A DNA stretch of 64,000 bases. Source: Durusdinium trenchii (Eukaryota > Sar > Dinophyceae > Suessiales > Symbiodiniaceae). Shown piece by piece: positions 1-9,780 of the stretch. A model generated the notes under the pieces. The model was not told where the DNA came from, searched no databases, and worked only from the letters and a program-made list of their open reading frames with translations. The DNA is taken from positions 1-64,000 of the forward strand of contig CAXAMN010022028.1 in NCBI GenBank assembly GCA_963970005.1, given 5' to 3'. The first letter of the stretch is position 1. Each line of letters begins with the position of its first letter. Position numbers and translations under genes: made by a program.

Positions 1-519
1 GCAGAGGCCGATGTGTGGTGAAACCTGGTGAGAACACGTCGAAAAAACGGGGTTCAGCCGGATTCCGCTGCAAGAACGACGTGCTGTCCTCAAGTATCCT
101 CAAGTACAATTGATTATTTGGGATTCCAGAACCTCAGTAGTTAATGAATGTTAATGAGACACTACTATTCGCTTGGTAATCAAAACAAAGACCTCACTGG
201 GAGTAAGACCAACCGTCCAATCGATTGAGTCGCTCAGGACAGGATTTGTTGGTTGAACCGACAGAGCTTCCAACAGTTGGAAAACAGGAGAGTGGTGCCA
301 TGTCGGTGCCAGGTTGCCTGTGGGGATTCCGAAGACATGGTGTAGATTGAGGACAAAACGGATTATCGCCCCGCTGGTGGTGGGTCACCTTGGGTTTTGG
401 GGTGTGTCAGAACACCTTTCAGCCAGCGACCGACTGTCGCCCCCCTGCACCAAACACTCCGGAACGCTCACCTTTTCCGCTGCTCTTCACGAGTTGGTGG
501 GTGGGTTCCAAAGCCCTCT
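1..519. other. Non-coding stretch, no gene seen
   Basis: Open frames here are short and overlap on both strands without any recognisable motif or exon-like periodicity. I see no gene, RNA or repeat that I can support. It is probably intron or intergenic DNA upstream of the first coiled-coil exon candidates. Confidence 0.4.
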
Positions 520-640
520 GGATGTGTAAGTGTATCAAAAATAATAGGGAGACCTCCCAGTTCTGAAAGGGGAAAGAGACCAGTCTACCCAGACCCACTC
601 GGCCAGGGGGTCTCCCTATCAAATTCCCACGCAAATTGGG
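520..640. repeat. MITE-like inverted-repeat element, family 1, copy 1
   Basis: The core at 544-619 begins ATAGGGAGACC and ends GGTCTCCCTAT, a perfect 11-bp terminal inverted repeat. The outer arms (a GTGT-rich left flank, a CCCAC right flank) are degenerate versions of the longer arms in the copies at 24.2, 34.5, 49.8 and 62.4 kb. The interior GGAAAGAGACCAGTCT resembles the conserved interior GGAAATAGACCAAAACCCA of other copies. No coding capacity. Confidence 0.65.
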
Positions 641-897
641 ATCTTCCCCTCTCCACACCGCAGCTCTGAAACGCGCTTGACGTTCAACGGTATGAAGTCA
701 GCAGCCAGGAGCAATGCTAGCACAGCTCGCAGATGCGGCGAACCCTCCAACAAATATGGCTGGTGAATGCTGGTGAGGACTTTCATTCCTCCACTTACAG
801 CTTCCTTCTTGTTGAATAAGAGGCTCACTAGAGCCCTAAGAACCCTCCAGCCGCTGCGACACGCTCCTCACGCTCCTCCATCGGTGCAGTCCTCCAG

Positions 898-969
898 GCG
901 CAAGCACGTGCCAAGATCGCCGAGGAGAAGATGGCCCGAGAGGCGACAAGACGACTCGAACGTCGAGCA
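898..969 (+). CDS. Candidate coiled-coil exon
   Basis: After a ctccag acceptor at 892-897 the frame reads AQARAKIAEEKMAREATR and continues RLERRA. It is Ala/Glu/Lys/Arg-rich and free of helix breakers, as in the exon array at 20.5-30.5 kb. The 3' end is not resolved; it could run into the ATGGCTACGAGC triplication just downstream. Function unknown; a structural coiled coil is inferred. Confidence 0.4.
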
Positions 970-1319
970 TCGATGGCTACGAGCGATGGCTACGAGCGAT
1001 GGCTACAGACCGGTGGCTTCTGGCCTCCAACCGATGGCCGATGGCCACCGTGTGTAGCTTCGCAAGCGACGTGGGGTGAGGTTTTCTCAGCTTGGGAAGC
1101 TTGATCAGACGGTCTTTGCGGGTCCAATGTTTTCTGTGGGGTTTCTCATGAGGGTGAATTTGTTGATGCTGAATGTCTTGTGATGGTCAGATGATGTGTC
1201 CGATGTGTCCTGTGAAGTTGCCTGGAATCAAGCCTGTTTGTCATCATGTTGAGGCCTTCAATTGCTTGATGCAGCTAAGCGGAGACACGTTGTAAGCCCC
1301 TTTACCCCACAGCCTCCAG

Positions 1320-1428
1320 CCGCTGGAACCTGAACTCGAGGCACAAGAGCAGCAGGAGAGGAAAGCGGCAGCTGAGAAACTCTTAGAGGAGCCCCGGAGA
1401 GCGGCGGAGAGCGGCAGACTCGCCGCGT
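1320..1428 (+). CDS. Candidate coiled-coil exon
   Basis: A pyrimidine tract (cccctttaccccacag) and a second AG at 1318-1319 precede a frame reading PLEPELEAQEQQERKAAAEK and then LLEEPRRAAESGR. The composition is typical of a long charged helix. The donor is not assigned. Same strand and style as the other small exons, so the same gene is possible but unproven. Confidence 0.4.
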
Positions 1429-1670
1429 TTGGTTGGAACGCTGAAGCCGCTTCGCCACCAAGCGGAGATCAAATCAGGAACACTCCCATGCCTCTCAGAC
1501 CGGGAATTCTGAATGAGCATTGCTTTCATAGTGTTACTTAGAAAATTGCCAAAATATGTCAAAATCATTATGTGGTTCAGTTCACTGTCGTGTCAGTTTT
1601 TGCTCCCTACGCCCTACACTCATCTCCTTCTCCTGCCAGACTTCTGCCCGGCGTTTGCCCTCTCCTCCAG

Positions 1671-1730
1671 CTTCAGGAGAGCCGTAAGAAGCGAGAACAG
1701 GCGGGAGCCGCCGCCAAACCGCCGAAGCCA
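1671..1730 (+). CDS. Candidate coiled-coil exon
   Basis: The tctcctccag acceptor is followed by LQESRKKREQAGAAAKPPKP. Highly basic and Ala-rich with a proline-rich end, so the helix would stop at the PP. The 3' boundary is uncertain. Weaker than the array exons because no second copy is visible. Confidence 0.33.
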
Positions 1731-3333
1731 CTAGTTTCGCAGGCGGTGCGGGTGATGAAAACACGTCCCGGAATGGCTGGAAGATTGCTTTGAACCTGGA
1801 AAAGTCCATTTAGTCACTTGGTGAAAACACCTGGTCTGGTAGAAAACCCTTGATACTGGTGCTCGGTGGATGGCGCCGGACTCCAGCCCGCGCCCATTTT
1901 TCGTCATCGTCGTCGTGCGGAAAGACCAACGCCGAAGACGGAAATGTGTCAAACTGCCGTCGTGCCATCGATCGAGCAGGCACAAAGGAACAGCATCTGT
2001 ACGTGACTCACTAACACACTGGGTAGAATGTCGAGTCAGGTATGAACGCCCCGGACGCCTCGATGGGTTTGCGTTTAAGATTCTGGTTCAAGCATGTGGT
2101 TTGTGATAGTTGACCCCAAAAGACAAGACGCGCCAGTCTCGGTGCATGCTAAACAAAACAACACTGGGTACTTTTTCTTGTAAGAAATGCTGGCCACTTC
2201 TTACGGTCTTGTCCAATTGGACAATGCACACAAGACTAGACCCCTGTTCCAGGCACATTCCTAAGATGGATTTGCTTTCTTTTCATGACCACATCATCAA
2301 AGGAAACCTCTGGCACGCCAGTTTCAACGGCCGCATGGGGCGGTCCCAGGTGCGGTCTGCGAGGCAGCACGCTTCTACTGTTACGTACCTGGTGACTGGA
2401 TCAATTCCGGAGACTGGATCAGTTCCCTAGACTGGATCAGTTCATGAGCGAAGTGGTTTGGCGGTCAGTTCATATCTCCGGTTGGGGTTACTTATAGAAG
2501 CTGATCTTCAGGAGCCGAGAGGCTCCAAACGGCTCGCCGGTCGGCTCCAAACGGCTCGGCTGTGCAGGCCGAAACCGCATGGTTCGACAGCGCACACGAA
2601 CGGATGCCTTTGAGGGGCCCAAGCACGTCCAAGTGCTTTGCGCATGACCATCGTTCGTCTCAACGTTGGTCGTGGTTTGCAACATCTGAGTGCCAAACAG
2701 CTTGTGACTGCAATGGTGGTGGATGGCGGGTGGGAATTACAGTCATGGCACAAGTCCAAAAGAGTCATGCAGTGCCCCGAAACTGCAGTGAAACAAAGGT
2801 GAAAAGTGAAACTACGCCGGAAAACCCTGTACACTATCTACATGGCCAGCAGGGCGTGTGCCCACCACCAGGACAAGGACTGAGGTCCTCGCCTGGTATC
2901 TGGCCAGATTGGTGCACAGCTCTATGGCTCGTTAGTACTTTGCGCCTGCTTTTGGTCGGACAAGCTGTGACAGACTGTACTAGATGCGGTGGGTGTGCAT
3001 CTGGACTATGTCTATGATTTATCTGCTCGAGATTTTTAGAGTTCTTGGCTCTGGAAAACTATTGGTGACAACGCTGCTCTAACGCGACAAACGAAAGGGC
3101 AAGTTCATTGCCAGCAGTGCAGCCTTTAGGTGTTGTTCAGGGTGTTTGACTGCCTATCATATCAAAGTGGCCAGTCGCTAAAGGCACATTGAGAGGGCAG
3201 AAGCATCTGTAGGTCCCTGCCGCATCTCCAGCGTCGAAGTGTTGCACCCCCAATTGTAATCTTTAGATTCATAGGGGGAGCTTTTTGGAATGCCGCATAC
3301 TTTCGGCTAATAAGCTCTTCTCGTGGGGGGCGT
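1731..3333. other. Non-coding stretch before the retroelement
   Basis: No convincing gene. Around 2508-2600 there is a GC-rich patch with repeated CCAAACGGCTCG units, which could hide a small exon but has no clear frame. Untranslated DNA of the downstream tyrosine-recombinase element probably occupies the right-hand part (after about 3050). No terminal repeat could be recognised to fix its boundary. Confidence 0.35.
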
Positions 3334-4086
3334 ATGTCGAGTGCGGGACTCTGCAACAAGTGCCGGCAGAGTCCCGCCATCGGGGAAGACACTTGGTGTG
3401 TCGGGTGCGCGGCACTTGAGAACCTCCAGGCGGACCTAGGTGGTCGCTGGGGGTGCCGCGACTTGCGGCGAGTGGCCAACGATTTGTTGGTGGACTCCGC
3501 CCGCCAAGTGAAACAGCTCAAGAGCTTGTCGATCCGCCTTGAGCCGATTTCCGCGGGCCCCGGAGGAGGGGGCACTGGAAAGAGCTCGGCGGCTGTTGAG
3601 CGGGGTGCCTGTCCGAAGGTCCTGCCATCTCCCTCTTTGGCCCGAGAGGTTGAGGTGAAGGTGGAGGAGGAGCCTGATCCAGAGGAGTCCTACACCTACG
3701 AGACGGCCGAGGAGGAGTCAGAAGAGGAAGAAGTAGAGAGAGAGGAGATCGCATCCACTTCGAGGAGAGAGCCACCACCCAAGGCACCCCCGGTGCCGCC
3801 CCCGCGTGAGGAAGAGAGAGAGAGCAGAAAGGAAAAACATCGTCGTGAGAAGAAAGAGAAAGAACACAAGAGCAGGAGCGCGAAGGAGAAGAAGCATCAT
3901 AGAGAAGGCAGAGGAAAGGAGAGAAAGAGAGGAAGACGAGGAGGCAGGAAACATCAGCAAGTTCATCGTCGTGCAAAAGATCCAAACCTCAAGTTTCATC
4001 GGAAGAGGCCAATTGAGGAGTTGCAGAGTTATCGAGAGAGGAGTCATTTGAGGGACCTTCCGCGTCCTCCACCATGTCCACGTTGA
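3334..4086 (+). CDS. Zinc-ribbon / charged protein, ORF1 of the retroelement
   Basis: ATG at 3334, 250 residues. Residues about 7-28 hold a CxxC...CxxC pair (CNKC ... CVGC, with PAIGEDTWC between), a probable zinc ribbon. A conserved-looking basic/aromatic segment follows (RWGCRDLRRVANDLL). Residues about 110-225 are low-complexity: an acidic Glu block, a proline block, then a Lys/Arg/Glu/His block. Its stop (4084-4086) overlaps the ATG of the next ORF at 4074 by 13 bp, suggesting coupled translation or an ORF1-Gag unit. The role is probably nucleic-acid or host-factor binding for the retroelement particle; this is inferred from position. I recognise the type as common in dinoflagellate retroelements but know no assigned function. 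Confidence 0.7.
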   Translation: MSSAGLCNKCRQSPAIGEDTWCVGCAALENLQADLGGRWGCRDLRRVANDLLVDSARQVKQLKSLSIRLEPISAGPGGGGTGKSSAAVERGACPKVLPSPSLAREVEVKVEEEPDPEESYTYETAEEESEEEEVEREEIASTSRREPPPKAPPVPPPREEERESRKEKHRREKKEKEHKSRSAKEKKHHREGRGKERKRGRRGGRKHQQVHRRAKDPNLKFHRKRPIEELQSYRERSHLRDLPRPPPCPR

Positions 4087-6126
4087 CAGGGTTGTTTGAA
4101 GGATGGCAAGAAGGAACAGAGTACACGATGGACGAGCCGGTCGGTTGGACCATGTTGAATTTTTCGAAGGGGGATTTCGTAGAGGTCCCACTAAAGGAGA
4201 CGAGTTGGGAGCCCATGTCAGAAGCTTGGGCAGGGTTCCTCGTGATGGATCGACAGGTGACGGCCGACGGTGGAGTTGCACTTCGAGTGCATTCAGTGGG
4301 GAGTACAGACTCCACTCAAAGCCGCACTCTGTCAGGCAGGTTCAACAGAAAAGAAGGGTTTTTGCACCTTTGCATCAGTCGCCCCTGCACCGAAGCAGAG
4401 GAGAATTATTTGCATGTGACGCGTTTGAAGGTTTTCACTCATGCTGGTTTCGCCCCTGCCTATTACACTGCAGCTCACAGGAGGCAGGTTGCCAAATGGC
4501 TTGGAGTTGGAGAGGAGCCCCATGGAGAAGAGGATTTGGAGGTGCCAGAGGAAGGGGTTGCAGAAGGCAAGAGAGGTCCGGAGGCGAGGTCATTGTCGAA
4601 GGAGCGTCGTGTTGGTTGGTCGGACGAAGGGGAAGAGGGCGCTGGCAGGGAAGGGGCAAAAGCAGCTCCGAAGAGGCGGGGAAGCCGCCCCCCTGCCTTG
4701 CGCACTGGCCCCGCTGCCTTGGCGCGGGCGCGTGGAAAAGGTCAGGCCGCTGGCGAGGAGCCGGGCGGCAGGAAGGAGTTGAAGAGCTTGGAGAGCCGGT
4801 CTCAACCCAAGTTGCGAGGAGGAGATCAAGAAGAACAGAGAGAACTGGCACACGACTTGAGGCTTGGGACCAGCGAAGAAAGAGAGCAGATGTCAACAGA
4901 GGAGTTGCGAAAGAGGTTGGACCAAGTCAGACTGCGCCTGGGAGGAGCGGCCAGGCCGAGCATCAGCGACCTGAGGAGATTAGGCGAGGAGGACGGGCAA
5001 GAGGTTCAAGAGTTGGAGGACTGTGGAGATTCCGATTATGTGGAGGAGCCGAAGAGCCTGAGCAGTGGTTCGACGTTGAGGAAGAAGAGAAGGTTGGAGG
5101 ATACAAAAGACACTACTACGAGGGATGTCTCGAAGCAGTTGATCCAACAGGCGCAGCAGCTGGCTGGAGAGAGAGGAGCGACAGAGGTTGGCGCCACCAA
5201 GAAGAGCGCGGATGGTGGACCCAAGAAGGGCGAGAGAGAAGTCATCTTGGCGCTGCTGAACCAGTTCAGCGGCCAGAAGAGTTCAGGCTCAGGAGGAGGA
5301 CGGGATCCCCCGAAGGAAGACCGTGGGAGAAGTCGTTCAAAGAGAAAGAAAAAGAAAAAGAAGAAGAGAGGAAGGAGGAATGGCAAGAGGCGCCGCCTAG
5401 TCAACGGAGTCCTGATCTCTTCAGATGGGACAGGCAGCAGCTCCCCAGGCAGCGGGAGCGAATCTTACTCGACCGAAGAGCAGTTCGAAGCACCGTTGAG
5501 ACGAAGATCAAAAAAACAGCCCTGGATCCGTGCTTCGTCTCCTAGTCCAGAAAGCACAGGAGGCGCTGGACCAGGGCAGCCTTGTGGAAGTCGACAAGCA
5601 AGGAGGACGGTTGATCACAGAGGGGGTGAAGATATGCACCTACTTCAACCTTCATGTGAGACCCCACTTCAGCCACCAGCGAGGAGCCATGAGAGACCTT
5701 TGGTTAATGGCCCAGGTGATCGACTTGATCAGAGCTGGGGATATCGGGCGATCGGCCGACATGCTGGCGGCCCATTTCCTTGCAGCCCATCAAGCCCTTG
5801 TGGATCAGTCTTGGGCACAGGCCAAATACCTCGAGGTCGCCATCCCCGAGGAACAGTCAGCCACCTCAGCAGCAATCTTGTTGGAAGCAAGAAAACATGC
5901 GAAAGCCAGCTTGAAGGTGGAGACCCCGGACGCCTGGGTACCAAGCGGTCGCTGGCAGCGCAGTTGGTTCGGAGGAGGCAGAGGAAGTTCGCAAAGCGAC
6001 AAAGGCAAAGGAAAAGGAAAGAAAGGAAGCAAACAGAAGGAGAAAGGAGGGTGGCACGAAAGAGAAGGCAAGGGGAAATCGAAGTGGAAGGAGACGCACG
6101 ACAAGGGCGAAAAAGAAGAGAAATGA
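4074..6126 (+). CDS. Gag-like protein of the retroelement, interrupted by a +1 shift
   Basis: Starts at ATG 4074 in a good context (ccaccATGt). Residues 1-145 form a compact domain (GWTMLNFSKGDFVEVPL ... FTHAGFAPAYYTAAHRRQ). A long charged region with a Lys-rich tract (KKKKKKKR, about residue 430) follows. The first frame makes sense to about 5509. The second makes sense from about 5512 to the TGA at 6124-6126 and encodes a helical Gag-like domain (VLRLLVQKAQEALDQG ... YFNLHVRPHFSHQRGAMRDL) and a Gly/Lys-rich basic tail, likely RNA-binding. The switch falls at a run of seven A (5510-5516); a run of six would join the frames. The stop overlaps the pol start as ATGA (6123-6126). The family is inferred from position and composition. 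Confidence 0.65.
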
Positions 6127-9100
6127 GAGGAGTTCGAGCGACTGTAAAACCCCCAGAGGAGGGGGGTGAGGCGCTGAAGTTTGAAGAGAAGGACAGAGGA
6201 GTTGCTGGGTTGATGCCACTGGGCACTCCCGAGAAGGGATACAGTGGTGCTGAGGAGGCGTCCGCCCGGCATGAGTTGCAAGGTGAGGAATTCAGGACGG
6301 GGCAAGAGATTTGCCTAAGTGTGGGACGCCGCATTCGAAATCTCCAAAATGCGGGTACCCTGCTGGCCTGGTTGATGTTGAAGGCTATGACTCAAGAGGT
6401 TGAGGGCGCTTGGCAATGGTTGTCCAGGGTGATTTTTGACCAGCCGAGGACCGCAACTGGATACGTGGGGCCTGGACGGGCTGCCACGTTTCCCTTGAGA
6501 AGAGGAGACTTAGAAGAAGTTTTCCAAGAGCTCTGCCAGGCGACCCTGGAGCTAGCCAGCAGCGAAGACTTCTCGAATAGATGGGCCGAGGACGCCTGGG
6601 TGCTCCTGGCGCTTCACTCCACCAACGGCCTGGCTGGGCCGGTGCGGCCGCTGGCCAAAGGGGGGTGGACTACGCTGGAGCGTCGTGCGGCGGACACGGC
6701 GCGCTGCTTTGTACAGAGGTTGCTCAAGTGCACTGGCGGGAGCCTCACGCCTTTCGAGAAAATTGGGGAGGACCTTGCGGCAGCTAGGGTTGATTACAAC
6801 GGGGAAGAGACAGGAGTGTGTGAAACCCTCACTTGGGCCCAAATGGTTCCTGCTTTACCCCCGGTTGGTCATGGAGGCTCCATTCAGCTCACATCGCTGG
6901 TGTCAGAGGCCACAAAAGAGATTTTGGAAAATCCGCAAAGCTTGATGAAGGATGATTTTTCCTCCCCTATCCCAAAGATCCCAGGTTCGGTTCATTTTGG
7001 TAGAGGTGAGAAGGCCAAGGTCTGTGAAGAACTGGTTAGCCGGGGAATCTGTGAGTGGATTCCCACTTTGGAAGTGATTGAGGTCAAGGGGGTTCGTATC
7101 CTCAATGGTTTGTTTGGTGTGAAGAAACCCGCAAAGCTGGCGGACGGGAGACCCGTTTTGAGGGTCATCATGAATTTAAAAGCCACCAACTCCGTAATGA
7201 GACAGATTCGAGGCGCAGTTGATGGCCTGCCAGCAATCACTGCCTGGCAGGCCGGGATCCTTGAGAATCAAGAGTCTTTCCATTTTTATCAATCTGATAT
7301 TTCCTCTGCTTTCTATTTGTTTGCCTTGCCACGTCAGTGGCTTCCTTTCCTTTGCTTTGACGTACATTGCAAGGGGGAACAGATCGGGCGTTGCCCTGGA
7401 ACAAACTACACCTTGGCTTGTGGAGTGTTGCCCATGGGGATGCATAGCTCAGTGACATTGATGCAGGAAGTGTCTGAAACAATACTTTGGCGGGAAGGAC
7501 TTTCAAGAAGCAGCCAGGTCAGACGAGGACAACCAGTACCTGCAGCCCTCATGAAAGCAGCAACACAGAGTGTGCGCGAGGACAAATATTTCTGGCAGGT
7601 TTACCTCGATAACTTCATGGGGGGTGACAGGAGAGCTCCGGGGGAGTCTTCGAAAGTAGGGGATCAGGTCCATGAAGTGTGCGAGACCACTTGGAAGAAC
7701 CACGGGATCCTTTCAGCAGAAAAGAAAAAGGTTTGTGATACGATGGAGACTGAGGAGTTAGGAGCCTTACTTCATGGAGAAATAGGAATAGTAGGGGCGT
7801 CCCCGCAAAGGTTTTGCAAACTGGTGCAATCTACGCTCTGGTTGCTAGGCCAGCGACCCATCACAAAGAAAATGGTTCAGGTGGTGGCTGGAAGGTGGGT
7901 CCATGTACTTCAGTTCCGTAGGCCTGGCATGAGCTTCCTTAACAAGACCTGGAGCTTTATCAACATGACGGGACAAAAGGATCTTCTTGCCCTACAAACC
8001 AAGCGAGAGTTTTTCCTGTTGATGGGTGCTATCCCCCTCCTACATACCTTCTTGGGTGCTGAAGTGGGGGATACCATCTGGTGCAGTGATGCATCTGAGA
8101 AGGGCGGAGCTGTAGGATGTTCAAAGGATCTAACGGCGGAGGGAAAAGACTTTGTTCTCTCCAGTCGGATCTCTGGCAGAGAAGTGGGGACGGCCCCCGT
8201 CCTGGTTATTGGCCTCTTTTCAGGTATAGGTGGTACCTTTAGAGTCTACGACCTCTTGGACGTGGTACCCAGAGGAATGATCGCAGTGGATGTACACACA
8301 CCAGCAAACCGGATTGTGAGCCGGCGGTGGCCGATGGCCGAAATTCTACGAGATGTGAGAGCCATCGCCCGGGAGGTGGTCAAGAGTTGGGCGGATAACT
8401 TCCATACGGTTGATGAGATCCATCTCTGGGGTGGCTTTCCGTGCAGAGACCTCAGCTCGGCCAGAGCGAACAGAAGAAACCTTGAAGGCTCCGAAAGCGG
8501 TCTGTTCTTCGAGTTCTTGCGCATTTGGGAGCTCCTTCAAGAGGAATTCTCCTCTCGAGTAGTCATCAAGGTGGCAGCAGAGAACGTGGCATCCATGGAT
8601 GAATCAGCGTCATCAGAGATTAGCAGCTGGATGGGGTGCAAACCTTACTTCCTAGACTCGGTGCAGGCAGTCCCCCTTAGGCGGCCTAGGCTGTGTTGGA
8701 CTTCCGAGAAGGTTGAGGGGTGTTTAGAAGGTGTTCAGGTGGTTGAGGAAAGAAGGTGGCACAGAGTCGTTGCGACTGCCGCCTACCCATCAACTGATCA
8801 ATGGATCTCTAGAGGGTTTCATTGGCCCGGGGAACAAGAAGCTAAAGCCTTTCCTACGTGTATGAGGGCAGTGTTAAAGGACAGACCGCCCCCGCAACCG
8901 GCAGGGTTAGACAGGGCTGACGCTGATTGCCGTGCTAGATGGTCTCTTTGCGGCTTCATCTATCCACCCTACCAGTTCAGATCTGAGTTCTTACTATGGA
9001 AAGGAGAACAATGGCGTCTCACGGATAGTAATGAGCGCGGCCTTTTGATGGGATATGGACATGGACATTGTGATCTAGCATGGCCCGCAAGTAAAATAAA

Positions 9101-9299
9101 GGATGATCCCCATGGCTACGAAAGGGAGAAGTGCTCACTTGTTGGAGACGCTTTCAGCATGTACTCCTTTTGTGTGATAGGAGCTGCTCTTTGCCGTAAC
9201 TTTTGCCCCCCGTGCTCACTATGCGCATTTGACACGAAGAATGGGTCTAGCCCCGGGGTTCCGAGCCAGTTTCCGACTTCAAGCCCCATTGGCCCCTAG
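6123..9299 (+). CDS. Pol: reverse transcriptase, partial RNase H and C5-cytosine methyltransferase
   Basis: I place the start at ATG 6123, which overlaps the Gag stop as ATGA; the same frame is open further upstream only by chance. Residues about 300-560 are an RT: motif A YQSDISSAFY (Asp about 392), motif B LPMGMHSSVTLMQE, motif C YLDN (494-497) in place of YxDD. At about 654-664 CSDASEKGGAVG looks like the first RNase H Asp. Residues about 695-1020 are a C5-methyltransferase with motifs in order: FSGIGG (I, 699), GGFPC (IV, catalytic Cys about 774), AENV (VI, 820), QAVPLRRPR (VIII, 849) and GDAFSM (X, 1008). It would transfer methyl from SAM to cytosine in DNA, perhaps the element's own cDNA (inference). 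The last 35 or so codons after motif X look out of frame; RNase H resumes in another frame at 9229. Confidence 0.85.
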   Translation: MRGVRATVKPPEEGGEALKFEEKDRGVAGLMPLGTPEKGYSGAEEASARHELQGEEFRTGQEICLSVGRRIRNLQNAGTLLAWLMLKAMTQEVEGAWQWLSRVIFDQPRTATGYVGPGRAATFPLRRGDLEEVFQELCQATLELASSEDFSNRWAEDAWVLLALHSTNGLAGPVRPLAKGGWTTLERRAADTARCFVQRLLKCTGGSLTPFEKIGEDLAAARVDYNGEETGVCETLTWAQMVPALPPVGHGGSIQLTSLVSEATKEILENPQSLMKDDFSSPIPKIPGSVHFGRGEKAKVCEELVSRGICEWIPTLEVIEVKGVRILNGLFGVKKPAKLADGRPVLRVIMNLKATNSVMRQIRGAVDGLPAITAWQAGILENQESFHFYQSDISSAFYLFALPRQWLPFLCFDVHCKGEQIGRCPGTNYTLACGVLPMGMHSSVTLMQEVSETILWREGLSRSSQVRRGQPVPAALMKAATQSVREDKYFWQVYLDNFMGGDRRAPGESSKVGDQVHEVCETTWKNHGILSAEKKKVCDTMETEELGALLHGEIGIVGASPQRFCKLVQSTLWLLGQRPITKKMVQVVAGRWVHVLQFRRPGMSFLNKTWSFINMTGQKDLLALQTKREFFLLMGAIPLLHTFLGAEVGDTIWCSDASEKGGAVGCSKDLTAEGKDFVLSSRISGREVGTAPVLVIGLFSGIGGTFRVYDLLDVVPRGMIAVDVHTPANRIVSRRWPMAEILRDVRAIAREVVKSWADNFHTVDEIHLWGGFPCRDLSSARANRRNLEGSESGLFFEFLRIWELLQEEFSSRVVIKVAAENVASMDESASSEISSWMGCKPYFLDSVQAVPLRRPRLCWTSEKVEGCLEGVQVVEERRWHRVVATAAYPSTDQWISRGFHWPGEQEAKAFPTCMRAVLKDRPPPQPAGLDRADADCRARWSLCGFIYPPYQFRSEFLLWKGEQWRLTDSNERGLLMGYGHGHCDLAWPASKIKDDPHGYEREKCSLVGDAFSMYSFCVIGAALCRNFCPPCSLCAFDTKNGSSPGVPSQFPTSSPIGP

Positions 9300-9780
9300 A
9301 CTACAGTATGGTTGCCAGACCTTCGCGGAAACCCAAGAGGGCATTGGGGTGCGCGATCTCAACTTGATGTTGCTAGCGCGGACAAACTTTACGGGGTCGG
9401 ACGTCAGAGTGGTCACTGGACAGTTGACTAACCCTCGGGCTTTCCCCCGACAATCCATCAGTGCAGCGTGGTGGTCATGGCAACATACCTTTAAAGTGCG
9501 TTGGCCCAAGCCACAACACATTAATCAATTGGAGTTGAAAGCGTTGATGTTGAGCATTTTTCGTGGGATCAGGACAGGCCGGTGGTCGCAACAAAGGATC
9601 GTCCACTTGAGCGATTCGTATGTAACCATTAGTGTGGTGTCAAAGGGTCGATCCAGCAGCGTGATGCTCAATAGGCTTCTAAAAGTTCTCAATGCCCACT
9701 TGCTTATCCACGGTATCTATCTTGTTCTAGCCCACGTTGAGAGCACCGAAAACCCCACAGATGGCCAGAGTCGGTGTTAA
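9229..9780 (+). CDS. Second part of RNase H of the retroelement
   Basis: Frame +1 relative to pol, overlapping its last 71 bp. The first codon is a TTG, so this is probably a continuation of pol after a frame lesion around TTTGAC (9224-9230), not an independent gene. FKVRWPKPQHINQLELKAL carries the RNase H Glu, IVHLSDSYVTISVVS the next Asp, and NPTDGQSR the last Asp. The arrangement HIN-LEL ... D ... N-D-SR is that of RNase H in DIRS-type elements. Only its first Asp motif is missing here, and a candidate sits before the methyltransferase. Degrades the RNA strand during reverse transcription (family knowledge). Confidence 0.7.
   Translation: MTRRMGLAPGFRASFRLQAPLAPRLQYGCQTFAETQEGIGVRDLNLMLLARTNFTGSDVRVVTGQLTNPRAFPRQSISAAWWSWQHTFKVRWPKPQHINQLELKALMLSIFRGIRTGRWSQQRIVHLSDSYVTISVVSKGRSSSVMLNRLLKVLNAHLLIHGIYLVLAHVESTENPTDGQSRC

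Noticed and set aside
4103..5545. 480-codon ORF overlapping Gag
   Set aside because: Arg/Gly/Trp-rich shadow frame of a purine-rich region; no motif, and the overlapping frame carries the Gag features.
4074..9299. A single 1741-residue protein
   Set aside because: The frame between about 5512 and 6123 is not the Gag frame; meaningful Gag sequence there is one frame away and ends at 6126. The long ORF is a chance fusion of Gag N-terminus, out-of-frame filler and Pol.
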